A stretch of DNA of 64,000 nucleotides from Pacificimonas pallii (GTDB lineage Bacteria > Pseudomonadota > Alphaproteobacteria > Sphingomonadales > Sphingomonadaceae): positions 310,001-374,000 of the forward strand of contig NZ_JAGSPA010000002.1 of the NCBI RefSeq assembly GCF_019204005.1. Direction: 5' to 3'. The notes under the pieces were generated by a model that made no database searches, was not told the origin of the DNA, and saw only the letters and a list, made by a program, of their open reading frames with translations. Of the stretch, positions 8,403-16,561 are shown in pieces (within the stretch, counting starts at the first letter, position 1; each line of letters opens with the position of its first letter). The translations under genes were made by a program, and so were the position numbers.

Positions 8403-8690
8403 TTAAAAATCCACTCCCTGAAAAAGCACTATAACTCGATCTTCTTGTCGATCAGAAATGGTGCCGAAATAAGGTTTATAGGCAGAAAACGCCTTTGTAA
8501 CAATTTTGCTGATCTCTTCATCTTAATGAACTTTTTTCAGATTTGGATTATTGAGTGTACACCAAATCACCGGATCTTTCTGAAACTCAGAGAATTTTGA
8601 CCTAGGATCAAATTTCAAAAACCGCTCAGGTGTTTGGGTTGCCCTTATCACCGAAAGAAGTTTTTCTTTATATCTCAAAGAAAAAGTCAT
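8403..8690 (-). pseudogene. AT-rich 94-codon ORF interrupted by one in-frame TAA
   Basis: On the minus strand an ATG at 8690, preceded by GAAGGTG, opens a frame that reads MTFSLRYKEKLLSVIR… and is cut by TAA at 8523-8525 after 55 codons. The same frame continues without frameshift as DEEISKIVTKAFSAYKPYFG… to a TAA at 8403-8405. Both halves have ordinary protein composition, so one gene with a nonsense mutation is the simplest reading; the 55-residue product could still be made. Much lower GC than its neighbours. It lies downstream of the second hlyD fragment, as the lipoprotein cassette does after the first. Function unknown. Confidence 0.45.
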
Positions 8691-8788
8691 CACACCTTCA
8701 CGGCCGCCAGTTCCTTCTTCAACAAGGTGAAGGTTCTTTTCAGGGCCCTAGGTTTTACGCCTTTGTAGACTAGACATCCATGTCATTT

Positions 8789-9101
8789 CTACCATTCCCT
8801 CCCCACTTCACTGGTTGCCTTCGATATCGGCGACAGGAAATAGTCGATGATCAAGCGCTGGTCTGTTTTGATTTCCGCGGTTGCCGTCATGCCCGCCGAC
8901 ATTGCGCGGCACAGGGCGGCGGTCTGGGCGGCTTTGCGGGTGTTTTCGCCGGTCGCGCGCAGTCGAGGGCGACGCAGCCGGTGTAGACACCCTCATCGGA
9001 TAAGGGGGGCGACGGCCTCCTGTCCCGCCGCATCGCTGCTGATGTTCGTCAGTATGCCGGGGATCAAACTGTGGTCGGTGAGCGGGACGGCGGGCATGAT
9101 G
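8789..9101 (-). pseudogene. hlyD 3' fragment, copy 2 (decayed)
   Basis: This ~310-base region matches the hlyD fragment at 5690-6040. The peptide TRKAAQTAALCRAMSAGMTA is identical in both, and the ending reads SPISKATSEVGREW instead of SPISKATSEAGRER. Towards the 5' side it contains a premature stop and a frameshift around 8985-9005, and only the PLTDHSLIPGILTNI segment remains of the preceding strand. It is a pseudogene. The stop is followed not by the lipoprotein cassette but by an unrelated AT-rich ORF. Confidence 0.75.
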
Positions 9102-9137
9102 GAACATTATCGCACTTCATCTGCCATGCAAAATAAT

Positions 9138-9167
9138 GGGGCTGGCAGCTTATGTGCCGCCAGCCCC
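9138..9167 (-). terminator. Hairpin terminator of the GDSL esterase gene
   Basis: GGGGCTGGC (9138-9146) and GCCAGCCCC (9159-9167) form a perfect 9-bp stem with a 12-base loop, 50 bases beyond the stop of the esterase gene. On the minus strand it is followed by ATTATTTTG, a modest U-run. Confidence 0.7.
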
Positions 9168-9216
9168 AGGTGAACGCGCGTTTTTGTTTTACGCTGCGGC
9201 CGGTGCCGCGGCCCGG

Positions 9217-10167
9217 TTAGGCGGCCCGGCGGCGGCGCATGCCGACGGCAAGGACGCCGAGGCCGAGGAGGCCGAGCGCGGCGGGGGCGGGGACTTGCTC
9301 TGCCAGGCCGACGAGGATGCTGGTCTCATCGAACAGGGCGCGGTGGATCGGCGCGCTGAAATGCGTTCCGTCAACCGAGAAGATGCCGGTGCAGTCGACC
9401 TCTCCGTTCACCACGGGGCGCACGTCGAAACAGTTCACGTCGAGCCGCTGCTCCGGCAAGCCGAACTGACCCGGATCGGTTTGCAATGTGTTGAAGAACT
9501 CGAAATAGCTGAAGTTGAAGATTTCCGCCTCGAGGCTTTGCATGGCAAGGCCGGTGAGGATCTGCTGTTCAAGCGCGAAGGCTTGCGGGATCGCTGCGCC
9601 GGCGACGCCCATCAACAGGATGCTGCGCGCGCCCGCCCCGTCAAGGGCGACGATATTCGCGATGACGCGCTGCGCCGCCAGTGCGATATATTCGTCTTCG
9701 GTGAACGGCCCGGTCTGGCCGCGGCTGATGGCGAAGATGTCATTGCCGCTCATGTTGATCGTGTAGAGCGCGTCGCCGTCCGCGACGCCGCCCGACGCGG
9801 CCAAATAGGTGCCGACCTGGGCATCGAGATCGGGGATCATGTCGCTGTTCACGGCAAAGCCGCTATTGTCGACGATGCGGGCACCGCCAAAGGCATAATT
9901 GTCGCCGCCGAGAAGCGATGCCGTCGTCAGACTGCCTGAGACCTTCTGGTTGAGGAGGTCGGTGAAGTCAGGGCCGTTGGTGAAACGTCCCTGGAAATAA
10001 CCGCGCGCGGGATCGGGGACGGCTCCGCCAGTGACAACCGAAATATTGCCGGCATCGACCAGGCTGTCACCGAACACATATTGTCCCGTATAGGACGTGA
10101 CGGCTGCGCTGACGGGAATGGCGGTTGCCGCCAGCGCCATGGCAATGGTTAATTTCGCGATGCTCAT
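9217..10167 (-). CDS. SGNH/GDSL-family esterase with PEP-CTERM-like sorting tail
   Basis: From ATG 10167 (preceded by GGGGAG) the product is 316 residues. It has a signal peptide (…LAATAIPVSAA), block I FGDSLVDAGN with Ser35, block III SGND (Asn142), and block V DGTHF with Asp266 and His269: the complete SGNH catalytic set. The C-terminus reads VPAPAALGLLGLGVLAVGMR followed by an Arg cluster, the layout of the PEP-CTERM variant common in sphingomonads, in which an exosortase cleaves the tail and attaches the protein at the surface. It is expected to hydrolyse esters or lipids outside the cell. A longer open frame upstream to 10593 is an artefact overlapping the UDG gene. Hairpin terminator at 9138-9167. 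Confidence 0.88.
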   Translation of the reverse strand: MSIAKLTIAMALAATAIPVSAAVTSYTGQYVFGDSLVDAGNISVVTGGAVPDPARGYFQGRFTNGPDFTDLLNQKVSGSLTTASLLGGDNYAFGGARIVDNSGFAVNSDMIPDLDAQVGTYLAASGGVADGDALYTINMSGNDIFAISRGQTGPFTEDEYIALAAQRVIANIVALDGAGARSILLMGVAGAAIPQAFALEQQILTGLAMQSLEAEIFNFSYFEFFNTLQTDPGQFGLPEQRLDVNCFDVRPVVNGEVDCTGIFSVDGTHFSAPIHRALFDETSILVGLAEQVPAPAALGLLGLGVLAVGMRRRRAA

Positions 10168-10280
10168 GATACACTTACTCCCCAGATTACAATTGCGTGG
10201 AGGGTAAATGACGTTTTGATGACAGCCTAGCTGTTCAATTCGTTGTGTTTGCGTTCCGGAACGAATTGCAGGCGGAATTG

Positions 10281-11075
10281 CTAGCCCTGAGCAGCGCGCG
10301 CGCGGAATGCCAGAAGGTCGAGCCAGGCGAGCCGCTTCTGTTCGGGCTGGCGCAGCAGGAAAGCGGGGTGGAACGTCGGCAGAACCGCATAGGTTTGGCC
10401 TTCGATTTCCACATCCCGCCATTTGCCGCGCAGGCGCATGATACCGGTTTCGGTTTGCAGCAGCGCTTTGGCGCTGGTGCCGCCGACGGTGAGGATCAGC
10501 TTCGGTCCCGCGATGGCGATGTGGCGGTGGAGGAGGGGAAGGCACTCCGCCGCCTCCTGCATGCTGGGGGTGCGGTTTTGCGCCGGACGCCATGGACTGA
10601 GATTGGCGATGTAGACTTTTGACCTGTCGAGATCGATCGCCGACAGCATGCGGTCGAGGAGCTGTCCCGCGGGTCCGACAAAGGGCTTGCCCTCACGTTC
10701 CTCCTGCGCGCCGGGCGCTTCGCCAATGACCATCAGGTCGGCACCCGGATTGCCATCGGCGAAGACGAAGGGGCGGCCCGGGCGGCGGATGGAAAGCGGG
10801 TATGCCTCGGCCTCGGCGCGCAGCTCTTCCAATGTGCGCGCGGTGAGCGGCGGGGCGGACGTGCGCCCTGCGGCGATCGGCGCGGTGGACGCTGTGCCCA
10901 GGCTGGGCGGCGGCGCTGATGTCTGCGCGGGCGCACGGGCCGGTTCGACGCGGGTCTTTAGCAAAGGAGACGGCTTCGTCAGCCAGTTGCCGGGCCTGTC
11001 ACCGACAAGCACGTCGACACCGCTGTCGGTGAGCCAGCGGAGGGCGGCGGCGGCTTGTGGGGCGGTCAGGTGCAT
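10281..11075 (-). CDS. Uracil-DNA glycosylase family 4-like protein without the Fe-S cysteines
   Basis: 264 residues. The UDG superfamily motif A GEAPGAQEE is at about 118-126 with FVGPAGQLLDRML following, and motif B HPAFLL is at about 236-241, as in family 4 enzymes that remove uracil from DNA. Family 4 normally carries four cysteines binding [4Fe-4S]. Here the first pair is absent (Pro/Ala-rich linker to about residue 80) and the 'KCRPPxNRxP' cysteine is Ser in NLSPWRPAQNRTP. Only Cys178 remains, so no cluster can form in the usual way. Activity is uncertain. Divergent from the ETF-QO gene, 84 bases away. Confidence 0.82.
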   Translation of the reverse strand: MHLTAPQAAAALRWLTDSGVDVLVGDRPGNWLTKPSPLLKTRVEPARAPAQTSAPPPSLGTASTAPIAAGRTSAPPLTARTLEELRAEAEAYPLSIRRPGRPFVFADGNPGADLMVIGEAPGAQEEREGKPFVGPAGQLLDRMLSAIDLDRSKVYIANLSPWRPAQNRTPSMQEAAECLPLLHRHIAIAGPKLILTVGGTSAKALLQTETGIMRLRGKWRDVEIEGQTYAVLPTFHPAFLLRQPEQKRLAWLDLLAFRARAAQG

Positions 11076-11158
11076 CTCCCCCTTATGTGCGACAGGGGCG
11101 CGTCTGGCAAAACCCTGCTACTTCGCTTAGAGAAACCAGTGATTTTCAGTCCAGGGGA

Positions 11159-12826
11159 ATGTTGAGCGTGAGTGAAGAAGAACGCGAATCGATGGAATAT
11201 GATGTCGTCATTGTTGGCGGCGGACCAGCTGGCCTGTCAGCGGCGATCCGGCTGAAACAGCAGGCGGCAGAGGCGGGCAAGGAGATTTCCGTCTGTGTTC
11301 TGGAAAAGGGTTCCGAAATCGGCGCGCATATTCTGTCGGGTGCCGTCGTCGACCCGCGCGCGCTCGACGAGCTATTGCCGCAATGGCGCGAAGAGGACGG
11401 TCATCCCCTGACCGTACCGGTGGACGGAAACCATCACTGGGTGCTGACCAGAAGCATGAAGTTCAATTTCCCGCATCTGTTCATGCCGCCATTCATGAAT
11501 AATGAGGGCTGCTACACGCTGAGCCTGGGCAACATGACCCGCTGGCTGGGCGAGAAGGCCGAAGCGCTGGAGGTGGAGATTTTCCCCGGCTTTGCGGGCG
11601 CAGAGGTGCTGTTCAATCAGGATGGCAGCGTGCGCGGCGTGGCGACCGGCGCATCCGGGATCGGCAAGGATGGCGAGAAATCGCCGCGCTATGAACCCGG
11701 CATGGAGCTGCACGCGAAATATACACTATTTGCGGAAGGTGTGCGCGGGCATCTGTCGAAACAGCTGAAACGGATGTTCTCGCTCGACAGTGAATGCGAG
11801 CCGCAGATTTACGGTCTCGGCGTCAAGGAATTATGGGACATCGATCCTGAAAAGCACGAGCCGGGCAAGGTCATCCACACGCAGGGCTGGCCGCTCGACG
11901 ATGCGAATGGTGGCGGCTTCCTGTATCATCAGGCGGACGGTCAGGTCGCGCTCGGCTTCGTGACGTGGCTGAATTACAAGAACCCGCATATCTCGCCGTT
12001 TCAGGAAATGCAGAAATGGAAGACGCATCCGGCGATTGCCGAGATTCTGGAGGGCGGCAAGCGCATCTCCTACGGCGCGCGGGCGATCAATGATGGCGGG
12101 TTGCAGTCGGTTCCGAAGCTCGCTTTCCCGGGCGGCGCGCTGATCGGCTGTTCCGCTGGTTTTCTGAACGTCCCGCGCATCAAGGGCAGCCATACGGCCA
12201 TGAAGTCAGGCATGATGGCGGCCGACGCGGCCTATGAAGCCGTGATGGCGGGCCGTCAGCATGATGAACTGACCGGCTATCAGACACTGTACGACGTGAG
12301 CTGGGTGAAGGAAGAGCTGTCGGTGGTCCGCAACACCGTGCCGCTGGTCAAGAAATTCGGCGAGGTCGTCGGTACGGGCCTGGCCGGGGTGACGATGTGG
12401 CTGGAACATGTCGGCATCCGGCTGCCCTTCACAATGGGACACAAGCCGGATCATGAACAGCTGGGCCGCGCGGAGCACTTCCGGGCGCCGGAATATCCGA
12501 AGCCCGATGGCGTTCTGACATTCGACCGCCTGTCCTCTGTCTTCCAGTCCAATACGAACCATGAGGAAGATCAGCCCGCGCATCTGCATCTGAAGGATCC
12601 GGCGGTGCCGATCGCCTATAATCTGCCGCTATATGACGAACCTGCGCAGCGTTACTGCCCGGCGGGCGTGTATGAGGTTGTCGGCGAGGAAGAGGGCGAG
12701 CCGAAATTCGTCATCAATGCGCAGAACTGCGTGCACTGCAAGACGTGCGATATCAAGGATCCGACCCAGAACATTAACTGGGTTGTGCCAGAAGGCGGCG
12801 GCGGCCCGAATTACCCGAATATGTGA
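11159..12826 (+). CDS. etfD: Electron transfer flavoprotein-ubiquinone oxidoreductase
   Basis: From ATG 11159 (AGGGGA upstream) 555 residues. N-terminal FAD-binding GGGPAGLSAA lies near residues 20-29, preceded by YDVVIVG. The middle domain contains the ubiquinone/membrane region (GCSAGFLNVPRIKGSHTAMK). The C-terminal ferredoxin-like domain has Cys at about 500, 524, 527 and 530 (NCVHCKTCDIK) for one [4Fe-4S] cluster. It passes electrons from acyl-CoA and amino-acid dehydrogenases, via ETF, to ubiquinone at the inner membrane. The full usual length and all cluster ligands are present. It heads a same-strand run with a TPR protein and ispE. The symbol etfD is one of several used for this gene. 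Confidence 0.95.
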   Translation: MLSVSEEERESMEYDVVIVGGGPAGLSAAIRLKQQAAEAGKEISVCVLEKGSEIGAHILSGAVVDPRALDELLPQWREEDGHPLTVPVDGNHHWVLTRSMKFNFPHLFMPPFMNNEGCYTLSLGNMTRWLGEKAEALEVEIFPGFAGAEVLFNQDGSVRGVATGASGIGKDGEKSPRYEPGMELHAKYTLFAEGVRGHLSKQLKRMFSLDSECEPQIYGLGVKELWDIDPEKHEPGKVIHTQGWPLDDANGGGFLYHQADGQVALGFVTWLNYKNPHISPFQEMQKWKTHPAIAEILEGGKRISYGARAINDGGLQSVPKLAFPGGALIGCSAGFLNVPRIKGSHTAMKSGMMAADAAYEAVMAGRQHDELTGYQTLYDVSWVKEELSVVRNTVPLVKKFGEVVGTGLAGVTMWLEHVGIRLPFTMGHKPDHEQLGRAEHFRAPEYPKPDGVLTFDRLSSVFQSNTNHEEDQPAHLHLKDPAVPIAYNLPLYDEPAQRYCPAGVYEVVGEEEGEPKFVINAQNCVHCKTCDIKDPTQNINWVVPEGGGGPNYPNM

Positions 12827-12902
12827 GGTCGGATGGTGGGCGCGGGCGGGGGACGTCCGCGTCATCGCCGTATGAGAAGTATCTTTTGGGAGACATCGAT
12901 AT

Positions 12903-14648
12903 ATGCCCCGCACTGCTGGTCCCCTGGCGTCCAATATCGCAATTATGAAAATAAGGCGGCCGCTGGTGCTTGGCGCCGCGATGCTGGCGGCAGGCCTTTG
13001 CGGAACAGCCGCGGCGGAAGAGCGCGGCCTGTCTGATTATGTACAGGGGCGCTATGCCGCCGCCGAAGGTGAACTGGCGAGGGCGGCGGACCTGTTCGAG
13101 GGTGCGCTGAGCCGTTCGCCGGATGACAAGGGCTTGCTGCAACAAGCCTTTGAACTGGCGGTCATTTCCGGCGATGAAGAGCTTGCCGTCAGCGCGGCGC
13201 GGCAATTGGGCGAGGAATCCGGATTTGACAGCGCGATTGCAACGCTACTTGCGACGGATGCGCTGAAGCGGCGCGACTGGGACGAAATGGCGTCCCGGGT
13301 CGAAGGGCTGAAGGGTACGGGATTTGGGTCTTTGGTGGCACCCGTCGCCGAGGCCTGGGCGCTGGTGGCGCGGGGGAAAAAGCGGGAGGCGCGCGAAGCG
13401 CTGGCCGGGGAACCACCCAGTGGCCTGGCGAAAAGCTATTGGGAAGAGCATCGCGGACATGTCGCGCTGGCGACCGGCCGCAGGAACGAAGCGATTGCCG
13501 CCTACCGCCCCCTGATCGTCGACGACGAAGGCGGCAATGTGCGCATCCGCCTGGCGCTGGCGCAGGCCTTGCAGAAGGATGGCAAGGACGGCGAGGCCGG
13601 TGCGATCCTGGAAGCGGCGCAGGTGACGCCCGTGATACTGGCGGCGCGTGCTGATCTGAGCGACCGCAAGCGGCTGCGTCACGCGCCGGGAAACGCGCGC
13701 ACGGGTATTGCCACGCTGCTGCTGAGAATATCGAGTGACCTGTCGCGCCAGCGGAGCGTCCCGGTCGCGCTGACCTTTGCGCGCATCGCTACGTGGCTCG
13801 ACCCTGACGAAGCGGCGGGCTGGCTGATGGTATCGCAAAATCTGGCGCGGGCGGAGCAATATGAAAGTGCGCTGGCCGCCGCGCGGCAGGTTGGTGAAGA
13901 CGATCCGTCATCCGGTACGGCGCGGGCGCAGGAAGCCGCGCTGCTGATCGCGATGGACCGCGATGATGACGCGCTCGATATGCTGAAGGCCGCCGCGGCG
14001 GCACCCGGCGCGCGGGCACAGGATTTCGTGCAGCTGGGCGACGCCTATCAGCGCGCCGAGCGGTACAGCGAGGCGATTCAACGCTATCGGCAGGCACTGG
14101 AAGCCGGCGTCGAGAATGATGTGCTGCGCTGGCAGACGCTGTTCCTGATCGGGGCATCGGAAGAACAGCGCGGCGACTGGCAGGCGGCGGAGGTGGCACT
14201 GCGCGAGGCGATGGACATTGCGCCGGAACAGGCGGTCATTCTGAATTACCTTGGCTATACGCTGCTGGACCGCGGTGTGAAGCAGGAAGAGGCCATCGAG
14301 CTGATCGAAAAGGCGCATGCACTGGAGCCGAATGACGGGCACATCACCGACTCGCTGGGCTGGGCACATTATCAGGTCGGCGACTATGCCAAGGCTGTCG
14401 AGACGCTGGAGAAGGCCATTGCGCGTGTGCCGGGCGACGCCACGATCAATGATCATCTGGGTGATGCCTATTGGCAGGTCGGGCGGCACATTGAAGCGCG
14501 CTTTCGCTGGCGCGCGGCGCTGGAGGGTGAACCGAGCGATGAACAGACGGCGGCTATCGAGGCCAAACTGGCCTATGGTTACGACCGCGGCGTGAAGATG
14601 GCCACGAATGCGAGGTCGGCCGCCGCCGAGGGCCAGCCGGAATCGTGA
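12903..14648 (+). CDS. Exported tetratricopeptide-repeat protein
   Basis: 581 residues, nearly all helical TPR-like repeats. The clearest are near the C-terminus, e.g. AVILNYLGYTLLDRG, HITDSLGWAHYQVGDYAKAV and TINDHLGDAYWQVGRH. A signal peptide lies after a short extension (LVLGAAMLAAGLCGTAAAEE), so it acts in the periplasm or outer membrane, probably as a scaffold. ATG 12903 has GGGAGA nine bases upstream; a second in-frame ATG at 12945 directly before the signal peptide has no ribosome site but gives a more usual signal peptide. Cotranscribed with the ETF-QO gene (76-base gap) and followed at once by ispE. Confidence 0.85.
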   Translation: MPRTAGPLASNIAIMKIRRPLVLGAAMLAAGLCGTAAAEERGLSDYVQGRYAAAEGELARAADLFEGALSRSPDDKGLLQQAFELAVISGDEELAVSAARQLGEESGFDSAIATLLATDALKRRDWDEMASRVEGLKGTGFGSLVAPVAEAWALVARGKKREAREALAGEPPSGLAKSYWEEHRGHVALATGRRNEAIAAYRPLIVDDEGGNVRIRLALAQALQKDGKDGEAGAILEAAQVTPVILAARADLSDRKRLRHAPGNARTGIATLLLRISSDLSRQRSVPVALTFARIATWLDPDEAAGWLMVSQNLARAEQYESALAAARQVGEDDPSSGTARAQEAALLIAMDRDDDALDMLKAAAAAPGARAQDFVQLGDAYQRAERYSEAIQRYRQALEAGVENDVLRWQTLFLIGASEEQRGDWQAAEVALREAMDIAPEQAVILNYLGYTLLDRGVKQEEAIELIEKAHALEPNDGHITDSLGWAHYQVGDYAKAVETLEKAIARVPGDATINDHLGDAYWQVGRHIEARFRWRAALEGEPSDEQTAAIEAKLAYGYDRGVKMATNARSAAAEGQPES

Positions 14649-14658
14649 GCGCGCGGGC

Positions 14659-15528
14659 GTGACCGCGGACGCGCGCTGGTCGGAAACCGGCTTCGCCAAG
14701 ATCAACCTTGCCCTGCATGTCAGGCGGCGGCGGGATGATGGATATCACGATATCGAGACGCTGTTCGCCTTTTGCGATGATGGCGACGTGTTGCAGGCAG
14801 CACCCGCCGATGCGGTCACCCTGTCCCTGACGGGGCCATTCGCGGCGGGATTGGACGGCGGCGGCGATAATTTGGTTCTGCGCGCGGCCCAGGCTTTGAA
14901 AGACGCGAGCGGATATGTCGGCGGCGCGGCGTTGACGCTGGACAAGCGCCTGCCGGTCGCAAGCGGCATTGGTGGAGGGTCTGCCGATGCGGCGGCGACG
15001 CTGCGGCTGTTGAACCGGATGTGGCGGCTGGACTGGCCCGCTGCGCGACTGGCGGAACTGGCGCTGCCGCTCGGGGCGGACATTCCGGCCTGCGTGCACA
15101 GCCATGCGCTGCGCGGCGAAGGCATTGGCGAAAAGCTGCGGCGCGACCCGGGCATGGATGCGCTGGCAGGCGTACCGGTCCTGCTGGTCAATCCGCTTAT
15201 CGGCGTGTCGACAGCGGACGTGTTTCGCGGCTGGGACAGGCGCGATCGCGGCCCGCTTGCGACGGGCGATGCCCTTTTTGTTGCGGCGTCAGGACGTAAC
15301 GACCTGATGCCGCCTGCGCGTGCGCAGGTGCCGGAGATCGCGCAGGTCCTGGAGACGCTTGGCGCGTGTGCCGGGACCGCGCTTGTACGGATGTCGGGAT
15401 CGGGCGCGACCTGCTTTGCGCTGTTTGAGGACAAGATCTGGCGGGACCGGGCGGAGGCCCATATATGCGCCGCGCAGGACGGTTGGTGGACGCTCGCCAC
15501 AAAACTTCGCGCCGAGAGCGGTGTTTGA
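14659..15528 (+). CDS. ispE: 4-diphosphocytidyl-2-C-methyl-D-erythritol kinase (IspE)
   Basis: Starting at GTG 14659, 10 bases after the TPR stop, the product is 289 residues. The GHMP-kinase ATP loop PVASGIGGGSADAAATL is at about 99-115. The N-terminal FAKINLALHVRRRRDDGYH carries the Lys/Asn and the GYH of the substrate pocket, and the C-terminal MSGSGATCFALF loop is present. IspE phosphorylates CDP-methylerythritol in the non-mevalonate isoprenoid pathway; the preceding and following steps are encoded by ispDF at 48.5-49.6 kb. An upstream in-frame ATG at 14608 lies inside the TPR gene and would add a non-conserved extension. Confidence 0.95.
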   Translation: MTADARWSETGFAKINLALHVRRRRDDGYHDIETLFAFCDDGDVLQAAPADAVTLSLTGPFAAGLDGGGDNLVLRAAQALKDASGYVGGAALTLDKRLPVASGIGGGSADAAATLRLLNRMWRLDWPAARLAELALPLGADIPACVHSHALRGEGIGEKLRRDPGMDALAGVPVLLVNPLIGVSTADVFRGWDRRDRGPLATGDALFVAASGRNDLMPPARAQVPEIAQVLETLGACAGTALVRMSGSGATCFALFEDKIWRDRAEAHICAAQDGWWTLATKLRAESGV

Positions 15529-15810
15529 CCAATCTGAATTGGCGAGAAATTCCCACGCGATGTGCGCTGTGATTCAGAGTCCATGCTGGTGAAGGCGGCC
15601 GACATGGACTGCTTTTTCGGCGGATTTGCGCGTGTGTATTCCGGCGACGGGGTGTGATGCGCAAAAAAATTGCATGCAACCTGGCAGGGTCGTCCTGACG
15701 TCCTGAAGGGGCGCTGGGACTGGTTCGAGGCCTGTATCATGTAAATGCCCCGGCCCAGTCTTGCGGTTCCGCAAACCGGCCGCCGATCACCTATGCGGCC
15801 GGGGGTTTCG

Positions 15811-16239
15811 TCAAGCCAAAGTCTTGGACAAATAATGGGACGCCTGTCCTTTCGGCCGGCCCTCCAGGGTGGCCATATGTTTATAACCGTTTTTCTCGTA
15901 GAACGGCTTTGCCTGCCAGCTTGTCGTTTCGACCAGCGCATTGGCGCAGTCGTGTTCGCGCGCATATTCTTCGGCACGATGGATCAGCGCCCGGCCCGCA
16001 CCGCCACCCCGCGCTTTCTCGGCAAGCCACAGAAGCTCGATGTGCAACGTGTTCCAGTAGCATGTCGCGCGAATTCCGCCGCAAACCTCTCCATCATCGT
16101 CCCTTGCGAAGACGTAAAACCGTTTTTCCGCTTCCATCGGCTCAAGGTCCTGGATCATCAGCTTGTTAAAATTCATGATTCCCTGACTAAGCACATCCGA
16201 ATCAGCGGTGGAGGGATTGCAATCAATCTCGATTTTCAT
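15811..16239 (-). CDS. GNAT-family N-acetyltransferase
   Basis: 142 residues of a single GNAT fold. The acetyl-CoA pyrophosphate loop is in EKARGGGAGRALI (R-x-x-G-x-G/A type), the strand LHIELLWL precedes it, and the C-terminal KPFYEKNGYKHMATL segment carries the Tyr often used as acid. It transfers acetyl groups to a small amine or protein; the substrate is unknown. Divergent from infC with ~320 bases between. The 282 bases between ispE and this gene hold no gene that I can recognise. Confidence 0.88.
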   Translation of the reverse strand: MKIEIDCNPSTADSDVLSQGIMNFNKLMIQDLEPMEAEKRFYVFARDDDGEVCGGIRATCYWNTLHIELLWLAEKARGGGAGRALIHRAEEYAREHDCANALVETTSWQAKPFYEKNGYKHMATLEGRPKGQASHYLSKTLA

Positions 16240-16558
16240 GACAGGTTTCTCATAGCTTCAGCCCTCAGCGTAGATCGTTTTACGGACTTTGAAAACCGGA
16301 GGGAGCCAGTAGGGGGCGAAGCTGTTTGGAGCCTGCGTTTCGCTTTTCACGTGAATGTGGAGGAAGTGGCTTTTTGGCCGTTCATCACACGCGCCCCAGC
16401 CTCTGCTTCAGCCGGTTTGACAAGACGTGTGGGCGGCGCGGCTTTTGCCAGCCAATGCCGGGCTCACCAAAATCGCTCACCCCGGGGGTGACGAACCTCT
16501 CGGTATCCCTTACATTGTTCCGTTCGTAAAAGACTCGATCAACAATAATGGAGACCTG
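16240..16558. other. Divergent intergenic region upstream of infC
   Basis: About 320 bases between the GNAT gene and infC. It presumably holds both promoters and the infC leader. The frame that runs into infC stays open through here but lacks protein-like composition. No thrS gene, the frequent upstream partner of infC, is present. Confidence 0.4.
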
Positions 16559-16561
16559 ATT
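16550..16561 (+). promoter_or_regulatory. infC: infC ribosome site and ATT start codon
   Basis: GGAGA (16550-16554) sits five bases before ATT at 16559-16561. Translation from ATT gives M-I-R-P-P-L-S-P, which matches the usual IF-3 N-terminus in this group. No ATG, GTG or TTG lies at a suitable place in the frame. The AUU start is the basis of IF-3 autoregulation in Escherichia coli. Confidence 0.82.

Noticed and set aside
10168-10593. N-terminal extension of the GDSL esterase to 10593
   Set aside because: It overlaps the UDG gene in another frame, reads Pro/His/Arg-rich, and the ATG at 10167 has both a ribosome site and a signal peptide.
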